Shown: positions 58,013-64,000 of the stretch, in pieces
Layout of the letters: the number at the start of each line of letters is the position of its first letter
Position numbering within the stretch: position 1 is the stretch's first letter
Assembly (NCBI GenBank): GCA_050789255.1
Contig: JBOZRQ010000008.1
Span: 1 to 64,000 of the forward strand
Source of the DNA: JBOZRQ01 sp050789255
Lineage (GTDB): Bacteria > Bacillota > Sulfobacillia > Symbiobacteriales > Symbiobacteriaceae
Direction: 5' to 3'
DNA: 64,000 nucleotides
Notes under the pieces: generated by a model
What the model was told of the DNA's origin: nothing
Databases searched by the model: none
Seen by the model: the letters and a program-made list of their open reading frames with translations, nothing else
Translations under genes and position numbers: made by a program

Positions 58013-58798
58013 TCATGACCGATTCCTTCCACGTATCGCCCCGATGGAGAAGACACCGCAGATCGTGAGCATCGCTCCCATTACGGTCGACAGGGTTCCC
58101 GGCGAGGGTGAGGTCATTGCGATATCCAGCGTGGCGTGGAACACAGCAACGATCAGGACGCTACCGCCGGCCCCGTTGTACATCCACGACAGCAACACAG
58201 TGCCCGTCAACAGGCTCAAGTACCACCCGACGATCTCTCCCGGCCCCATCTGCGACATGCCTGCGCTGAACGCAAAGACCGGCAGATGCCACAGCGCCCA
58301 GAACACGCTCATGATCACGGCACACGTCAGTGCGCTGTACTTCCGCTGCAGGTGGGGGAGCGCAAAGCCACGCCAGCCTACCTCTTCCCCGAACCCGTAG
58401 CAGATGAGGCTAAGCATCCAGTACACCGGCACGGCCAACTGGGCGAACTCCTCCGAATGGCCGAACTGACCGAGCTTGGGCCACGGAAGCCACACAAACC
58501 GCACCACCACGGCTGCGATTCCATAGAGTACGGCGGGACCGAACCACGCCAACAGGTGCCAGCCCAGCGGGACTCGCCACTGGAAAACTCGCCCGAGCAG
58601 TTCCCGAACGCCGGACCGGCCCGACACCAGCCCCGTCATGACGAAGGCGGACACCAGAGGCCCTAAGCTTCCCAGGAAATGCAGGTAGGACAGGCGGTCG
58701 CCGTAGACCGGCCCGCGTAATGCAAGCGGTAACCAGGCGGACCAGGTGAGCGCATAGGCAAGGGCGAAAAAGGCGGCGAGCGGGTACCGTTTGAGCAT
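58013..58798 (-). CDS. CPBP-family intramembrane metalloprotease
   Basis: This 261-residue membrane protein has about seven hydrophobic helices and the CAAX/CPBP (Abi) motifs: the paired glutamates in FGEEVGWRGFALPHL near 140, the His in FWALWHLPVF near 168 and the third motif AVFHATLDI near 225. Such enzymes cleave within membranes or protect against bacteriocins. I chose ATG 58798 because GGAGG lies 8 bases upstream. It is the last gene of a run on the minus strand. Confidence 0.9.
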   Translation of the reverse strand: MLKRYPLAAFFALAYALTWSAWLPLALRGPVYGDRLSYLHFLGSLGPLVSAFVMTGLVSGRSGVRELLGRVFQWRVPLGWHLLAWFGPAVLYGIAAVVVRFVWLPWPKLGQFGHSEEFAQLAVPVYWMLSLICYGFGEEVGWRGFALPHLQRKYSALTCAVIMSVFWALWHLPVFAFSAGMSQMGPGEIVGWYLSLLTGTVLLSWMYNGAGGSVLIVAVFHATLDIAMTSPSPGTLSTVMGAMLTICGVFSIGAIRGRNRS

Positions 58799-58891
58799 GG
58801 CGCTAACCTCCGAGACGTACTTCGGCCTCAGTCTATCAATCACAGGCACGGGCGTCATGCCCAGAAAGAACTATCAACGGGGCACTTCCAC

Positions 58892-59842
58892 TTACCCCAA
58901 CTCGTTGATCAGCTGGTACTCGCCGGGTCGGGGCTGGAAGCCGAGTTTCCGATTGAGGGCGACCATGGGGATGTTCCCGGAATCGTTCTTGGTCCGCAGT
59001 TCGCTTACGCCATGGCGCCGAGCGCAGCGGACCGCCGCCAGCTTCAGAGCCAGGGCGATATGCCGACCGCGGCAGCCCGCGACCACCCCGGTCATGTTGT
59101 GATAGATGAAGCGGCGCCCGCCCTCTTCGCCCGGGCGGAGGGAGGCCATACCCACCCATGTGTTTCCGTCCAGGGCCAGAAACTGCAAATCGGCCTGGTA
59201 CCAGGGCTGCTCGAAGACCAATTGAGCGTACCGCTCGTACGGGATCGCAAACCCCTGGCTGGCGTAGCCGGGCACGTCGGCGTTCAGCTGCATCTCCAGC
59301 GCCCAGAGTTGGTGCCGGGCCTCGGGCGTGTCCCCGAGCTCCGCCAACGTCGTAATCCGGATGCCCTCCACCTCGCTCTGGCCGGCGAAGGCCGCCTCAT
59401 CGAAGCCCTCCAGATCAAGCACCGACCCATAGAGATGCCGGTCCACCCGGAAGCCATGAGCCTCGGCAAAGCGCAGGCCTTGTGGCAGGGAATCTGGCAC
59501 GGAGGCGTCGAGGCGGGTGGCCCCGTGCTGGGAGGCGAAGCGGAGGGCATCATCATACAGCCGAGCCCCGATGCCCTGCCGCTGCTGCTGCGGATCGACG
59601 GTCACTCGCATTTGCCAGCGCCCGGCCCCCGCCATGGGCACATGCAGGGCCACGCTCCACCCCAACAGCCGGTCCGTCTCATCAACGGCAGCGATCCTCT
59701 GCATGGGCCACTCCTTCGGGAAGCGCCCTTCGTTTCGGGTCAGGGCGTCGACGCTGGTGGTGCCGGGAATATGAGCGTTCCAGATCTCGGCCATACGAGG
59801 GATGTCGATATCAGATGCGATGGGACGATAGGTAATAGGCAT
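58892..59842 (-). CDS. Tandem GNAT-family N-acetyltransferase
   Basis: The 316-residue protein has two GNAT folds. The first shows the acetyl-CoA loop VDPQQQRQGIGARLYDDALR near 80-105 with the preceding strand MRVTV. The second, from about 160, shows VAGCRGRHIALALKLAAVRC near 258 and the ending NIPMVALNRKLGFQPRPG. Both loops keep Q/R-x-x-G-x-G/A. It should transfer an acetyl group to a small amine or antibiotic, but no specific substrate is indicated. ATG 59842 has a weak AGG ribosome site about 10 bases upstream. It is 30 bases after the small membrane protein gene on the same strand. Confidence 0.85.
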   Translation of the reverse strand: MPITYRPIASDIDIPRMAEIWNAHIPGTTSVDALTRNEGRFPKEWPMQRIAAVDETDRLLGWSVALHVPMAGAGRWQMRVTVDPQQQRQGIGARLYDDALRFASQHGATRLDASVPDSLPQGLRFAEAHGFRVDRHLYGSVLDLEGFDEAAFAGQSEVEGIRITTLAELGDTPEARHQLWALEMQLNADVPGYASQGFAIPYERYAQLVFEQPWYQADLQFLALDGNTWVGMASLRPGEEGGRRFIYHNMTGVVAGCRGRHIALALKLAAVRCARRHGVSELRTKNDSGNIPMVALNRKLGFQPRPGEYQLINELG

Positions 59843-59872
59843 TGCTCTAACCTGCTTTCGTTGCGGATGCCG

Positions 59873-60136
59873 TCATTTGTGTGGCCGCCGCCAGCGTGTC
59901 ACCGCACGCCTGCCAAAGCACCCCAGGGCGCCGCTGATGAAACCAATCGCTGCGTGTATAGGTAGCCAAGCCAATAGACTGTCGTTAGCGACAGTGACGG
60001 TCAGAACCAGGGTGGTGACAGCGCCGCCAACGGCGCCCGCCCAGTATCGATTCGACAAGATCCCGGTGACAAGGCCCACAATGAACGCTACCGTCGGGAA
60101 TACACCAAGGGCTAGGAAGAAGCCGTCGAGGTTCAT
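59873..60136 (-). CDS. Small membrane protein (DUF2651-like)
   Basis: This 87-residue protein has three hydrophobic helices (FFLALGVFPTVAFIVGLVTG, GAVGGAVTTLVLTVTV, LLAWLPIHAAIGFISGALG) and a basic tail (RRAVTRWRRPHK). Length and pattern resemble DUF2651 proteins of Bacilli, which have no known function. ATG 60136 has AGGAG about 9 bases upstream. Only 3 bases separate it from the stop of the 82-residue protein gene upstream, so they are cotranscribed. Confidence 0.72.
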   Translation of the reverse strand: MNLDGFFLALGVFPTVAFIVGLVTGILSNRYWAGAVGGAVTTLVLTVTVANDSLLAWLPIHAAIGFISGALGCFGRRAVTRWRRPHK

Positions 60137-60139
60137 GGT

Positions 60140-60388
60140 TCACATCTCCTTGTAACGCCCCACAGTGGGGAACCGGGTGACGGATTCCAGGGTCACGTTG
60201 AGGTCCCGAAGGCAGGTGAGCAGCCCATGCAAGGCGGCCTGATCAGCACCGGGCGCGATCAGGGTTGCCTGCCCGTTCTCGTGGTTGATGACCGTCACGC
60301 CGTCGAACCAGCGGGCCCATCGCTCATCAACGCATCCCCTCACCGTGATCGCGTAGCCCCCTGTGGATGCACTCGAAGCCGGGCACAT
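60140..60388 (-). CDS. Small hypothetical protein downstream of MalT-like regulator
   Basis: This 82-residue protein is unrecognised by name, though similar small proteins (containing VRGCVDERWARWFDGVTVI and DQAALHGLLTCLRDLNV) are, from memory, common next to LuxR/MalT-type genes in Chloroflexi and Firmicutes. The fold looks like a small alpha/beta unit with two strands before one long helix. ATG 60388 has GGGAGG 7 bases upstream. It follows the broken MalT-like gene after 76 bases. Confidence 0.75.
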   Translation of the reverse strand: MCPASSASTGGYAITVRGCVDERWARWFDGVTVINHENGQATLIAPGADQAALHGLLTCLRDLNVTLESVTRFPTVGRYKEM

Positions 60389-60464
60389 CCGATCACCTCC
60401 CTGATGAGGATACGACCCGCCAGGTGGGATGGGGCTCATACGAAGGGTGTAGCGGGGGTTGTAA

Positions 60465-63131
60465 TTACAGCAGCCCCAGTTCACGGGCTCTGACCAAGAC
60501 CTCCGTGCGATGCGTGACGCCCAGCTTCCCGTACAGGTTGGAGATGTGGCGCTTGACGGTCGACTCTGCGATGAAAAGCCGGGCTGCGATCTCCTGATTC
60601 GTACAGCCTGCGGCGATCAAGCGCAGTACGTCCAGTTCGCGCCCGCTGGGGGGTTCCACCAGGTCCTCGGCGACAGGGGTCCGCAGGACCGCCAGCAGCT
60701 TTTGGATGTAGGGAACGCAGGCGCCCATGTCGAGGGCCCGCCACTCCCGGTAGATCTCAGCCAAGGGCGCCGCAATCCGGGCGCCCTCATCGACAATGAG
60801 CCGCACGTAGCCTTCCGGCTGGGCAGCCTTGAGACACTGCGCCAGGACTCGGATGGCTCGGGCCCGATCGCCCTGGGCCTCCAGTGCGGCCGCCGCGAGA
60901 ACCTGCATCTGCAGGAGATGTCCGGTTCGTCCGGTCCGCTCGGCCTCTGCCGCCAGCGCACCCAGTCGGCGCGTGGCCTCCTCCGGCCGTCCGAGGGCAA
61001 TCTCCAGGCGAATGCGGGAGATGTCCGCCCGCTCCCGCAAGTACGGTGTGGACTCTGCCGCCTGGTCGACCTGCTGTAGCAGCGCCTCCGCTTCAGGGGC
61101 GGCGCCCCGTTCCAGCAGGAACTGGACGTGCGCCGCGGTCAGTTCCAACCGGGCCATCGGGGAGACTGCCCGCTCCTGGCTGTAGCGAAGGGCCTTCTCC
61201 ACACAGCCGGCGGCCCGGCCCAGGTCCTGCCTGGCCAGATAGAGCCGGACCATGGCCGCGTACCCGTACAGGAGCGCCTCAGGATTGCCCCACCGCTCGA
61301 TTCCAGCCAGGCCCTCCGTCATCAGGGACTCGGCCCCGTCAAGCTCATTGCACTCCCGGCGGATATCGCCCAGGCCGAGCAGGAGACGGCCCCGGACCGG
61401 CCAAGGGTAGCGGCCCTGGCTGTCCAGCCAGGTCAGCGCCTCTTGATAGTGCTCTGCCGCCTCTCGGAGACGCCCCTGCGCAAGGCAGGTCTCCGCAAGG
61501 GCCGCCGCAGCCGGCACAGCGACGTGGATGTTGCCGGCGGCCCGGGCAGACCGGCTCGCCACGGCACAGGCTTCGTGGGCGCGGGTGAAGTCCCCGCTGC
61601 CGATGTGCAGCCCTCCAAGGATGTAGGCCACCACGCAGCGGACCAGAGCGTCATGCGGCGAAAGTAGGTCCAGGGCCTTGTGGCCTTCGGCGACGGCGAG
61701 GGCTGCCTGACCATGAACGGCGGCCCGGTACGCGGCGATGGTGGCGATATAGCCGAGGAGGTGCCGGGGCTCGATCACATCGCCCTGCTCTGCCGCCTGC
61801 TGTGCCTGCCGCAGGGCGGGTTCAGCCTGGGCATGCTGGCCCATCATCACCCTGGCCCAAGCCCCGTAGACCAGGAGCCACGGGCGGCTCTGGACGGTCG
61901 CTTCGGGCAACGCTTCGATCTGGTGGATGAGCGTGGCGGTCTCGCCGCCGCCGAGGAGGTCGGGCGCCCACCGCTCCAGGAGCCGTGCGGCCCGGTCGGC
62001 ATCGCCGGCAGCTGCAGCGTGTGGGATCGCCTCGCGGATGAAGCCGTTCCGCTCATACCACTCGGCGGCGCGCCCATGCAAGACCTTCTCCAGGTCGGGA
62101 TGAACCTGCCGCAGGCGCGCCCGAAGGACGTCCGCAAACAGGTGGTGGTAGCGGAACCAGACGCCTTGGGGGTCGATAGGCACCAGGAAGAGATCCTCCC
62201 GCTCCAACCGGGCCAGCATCTCTGCGCTGCCCAAGCGGTTGGTAACGGCATCGCAGAGCGGTCCCGTGAGGCGGTCGAGCACGGAGGTGTACAGCAGGAA
62301 CTCCTGCACGGCCGTGGGCTGGCGGCTGATCACTTCCTCCGACAGGAAGTCCAGCACGAAGCGGTGGCTGCCGGTGAAAGCTGCGATGAACTGACCCGGG
62401 TGGGCCTCCCGCTTTAGCGACAGCGCCGCCAGTTGCAGGCCGGCAGCCCAGCCTTCCGTCCGGGTTCCGATTTGCAGAACCTCGCTGTCCGAAAGCGACA
62501 GTTGCATGGTCGTGCGGAGAAACTCCGCCGTCTCGACCGGTGTGAAGCGCAGGTCGGCGGCCCTGATCTCTACGAGCTGTCCACGCGCCCGGAGGCGGGC
62601 CAGGCCCAGCGGAGGGTCAGCCCGTGTCAGAATCACGAGATGTAAAGACCCGGGGAGATGCTCCAGAACAAAGCTGACGCTGTCATGGATGGGCTGCGCC
62701 GAGATCGCATGGTAATCGTCCAGCACCAGGATGATCTGGTCCTGCGCCTGTGCCAGCTCGTTGAGGAGCAGTGTCAGCACCGCCTGGAGCGGCGCCGGCT
62801 ACGGGGATGCGAACGCCGCCAGTGCGGCATCGCCAATGCCGGGGTGTACGGTTTGCAGGGCCGCGATGACATAGGACCAGAAGCGGGCAGGGTCGTTATC
62901 GCCGGCATCCAGCGAAAGCCATGCTGTGGGCTGCCCCCGCCCGGAGAGCCATTCACGGACCAGCGTGGTCTTGCCGAACCCCGCCGGGGCCGCCACCAGA
63001 GTCAAGGGGCCGGAGCTCCCATTGCGCAGTTGCTCATGCAACCGTGATCGGGAGATGCAGCCGGAGCGAGGCAGAGGGGCGCTCACCTTGGTGCTCAGAA
63101 ATGGGTGCGAAGTAGGTGAGGAGTTTATCAT
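60465..63131 (-). pseudogene. MalT-like LuxR-family regulator gene interrupted by an amber codon
   Basis: Read through one TAG at 62799-62801 (codon 111), this would be an 888-residue LAL regulator. The first part has Walker A VAAPAGFGKTTLVREWL near residue 40 and ends ALAAFASP. After the TAG the same frame continues PAPLQAVLTLLLNELA, IILVLDDYHAI and the long TPR-like region, and ends in a LuxR helix-turn-helix (GRELDVLRLIAAG, STVKRHISNLYGKLGV). A Gln codon (CAG) is usual at such a position, so a single C-to-T change explains the break. ATG 63131 overlaps the stop of the ABC exporter gene (ATGA). Without suppression, the DNA-binding part would be lost, unless it is re-initiated from GTG 62780. 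Confidence 0.82.
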
Positions 63132-64000
63132 TGTGCGACTCCCTCTTCGGCCGCCCACAGGGCCTGGAACTCCGGCGACCGCTCCAGCAGTTCCGCCAGC
63201 GTCCCGTCGGCCTCGACGCGCCCTTCTTTGAGCACCAGAATTCGGTCAGCCCGCCGCAGTACCGCCGGGCGGTGCGAGACCGCCAGACAACTCGTCCCGG
63301 GGTCTGCCAGAACCCGATCCCACAGCGCCGCCTCAGTCTCCACATCCAGCGCGCTGGAGAGGTCGTCGACCACCAGGAGCTGCGGCTGCCGCACCAGCAT
63401 GCGGGCGGCGGCGACCCGCTGCACCTGCCCGCCCGAGAGGCGGGCGCCCTTCGGGCCGATGACCGTCTCCACGCCGGCCGCCATGGCGGCCAGGTCGGGC
63501 TCCAGGACCGCCTTATGTAGGGCGCCCGCCAGGTCGACTTCCCCCTCAGGCAGGCTCATCAATACGTTATCACGCAGGGGACCGCTGAAGAGTCGGGGTA
63601 CCTGCGGCGTGTAGGCCGTGCGGGGCGGGGTCAAGAAATCGGCGGGAGATGTGACCGGGGCGCCGTTCCACCGGGTCTCCCCGGCCTGGGGCGTCACCTG
63701 GCCGAGCAAGGCTCGCAGTAGCGTCGACTTGCCCGAGCCGATGCGCCCCGTAATCACGGTCAGGGTGCCGGGTTCCACATCGAGGTCGACGTCCGTCACG
63801 CCGGGCTTTCCGTCCGGGTGGGTGTAGGTGAGTCGCCGGACTGTCAGCCCGGTGAAGGGCGCATCCGCCCGACTAGCGTGGATGGGCGGCGGGTCGGCGT
63901 TCAGGAAGGTGGGGCGGTGCGTCAGCAGCTCCTCCTCCCCACCATCGACCAGTTCGGCCATCCGGCTGATGGAGATGCCGGCCTTCCGAACCGTGGCGAT
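63128..64000 (-). CDS. ABC exporter ATP-binding domain (C-terminal part; 5' end outside window)
   Basis: The visible 290 residues are the nucleotide-binding end of a fused ABC exporter. They show Walker A VITGRIGSGKSTLLRALLG, the Q-loop in AYTPQVPRLFSGPLRDNVL, the signature ARLSGGQVQRVAAARML, Walker B QLLVVDDLSSALD and the H-loop VSHRPAVLRRADRILVL. The residue after the Walker B Asp is Asp rather than the usual catalytic Glu, as in the degenerate half of some heterodimeric exporters, so a second half-transporter is probably encoded upstream of the window. The first residues (AGISISRMAELVDGGEE) are the linker after the membrane domain. The stop overlaps the start of the MalT-like gene. Confidence 0.9.
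   Translation of the reverse strand: MATVRKAGISISRMAELVDGGEEELLTHRPTFLNADPPPIHASRADAPFTGLTVRRLTYTHPDGKPGVTDVDLDVEPGTLTVITGRIGSGKSTLLRALLGQVTPQAGETRWNGAPVTSPADFLTPPRTAYTPQVPRLFSGPLRDNVLMSLPEGEVDLAGALHKAVLEPDLAAMAAGVETVIGPKGARLSGGQVQRVAAARMLVRQPQLLVVDDLSSALDVETEAALWDRVLADPGTSCLAVSHRPAVLRRADRILVLKEGRVEADGTLAELLERSPEFQALWAAEEGVAQ

Overview
The window reads as part of a chromosome from a high-G+C Firmicute, most like Symbiobacterium or a close relative. The evidence is dense AGGAGG-type ribosome binding sites, frequent GTG and TTG starts, three S-layer-homology (SLH) proteins, a GerMN/Gmad2 sporulation-type lipoprotein, MalT-like LuxR regulators and high G+C (42 of 60 bases at 8581-8640). I see no rRNA, tRNA, insertion sequence or CRISPR array. 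The genus is an inference.

Layout. 0-8.4 kb: end of an APC permease, an SLH/BACON-like protein, a membrane MutS-like ATPase with a small partner, a GH3 beta-glucosidase and a beta-lactamase-fold serine hydrolase. 8.4-15.7 kb: a large LuxR/MalT-type regulator, an ABC ATPase gene that has lost its core, a ChbG-type deacetylase coupled to a GPH sugar symporter, and an ArsR-type regulator divergent from an FMN reductase. 15.8-23.1 kb: an unusual row (Tat-exported AOC-like barrel, Hcp-like protein, methyltransferase), then an MFS exporter, DinB, SDR and VOC enzymes and an M48 protease pair. 23.1-31.3 kb: an S41 peptidase gene broken by an amber codon, a 1932-residue DUF4011-helicase-nuclease that looks like an antiphage protein, a repeat-rich spacer, a Uma2 nuclease and YnfA. 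31.4-38 kb: small metabolic and membrane genes among two decaying alpha/beta-hydrolase remnants and gene-poor stretches. 38.1-42.9 kb: a lower-G+C three-gene cassette of response regulator, cNMP-AAA-patatin fusion and HPt/CheA-like membrane kinase. 42.9-48.3 kb: a DUF6843-like membrane protein, a structured leader before a TerD-like gene pair, and a winged-helix/nuclease protein. 48.4-52.1 kb: an OmpR-type two-component system followed by the GerMN lipoprotein. 52.1-64 kb: a structured spacer between twin hairpins, a gutted chloramphenicol-phosphotransferase-like gene, two more SLH proteins, a cupin, a CPBP protease, a GNAT, two small proteins, a MalT-like regulator broken by a second amber codon, and the end of an ABC exporter.

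Three themes stand out. The 38-43 kb cassette looks like a complete signal-transduction module ending in a phospholipase and is the best candidate for an undescribed system. The DUF4011 helicase, Uma2 and winged-helix/nuclease genes give the middle of the window a defence flavour. Several genes have lost exactly their catalytic core by internal deletion (ABC ATPase, two alpha/beta hydrolases, a phosphotransferase-like kinase), and two long genes are each interrupted by a single TAG, so gene decay is active here. Related terminator-type hairpins recur in at least two sequence families.
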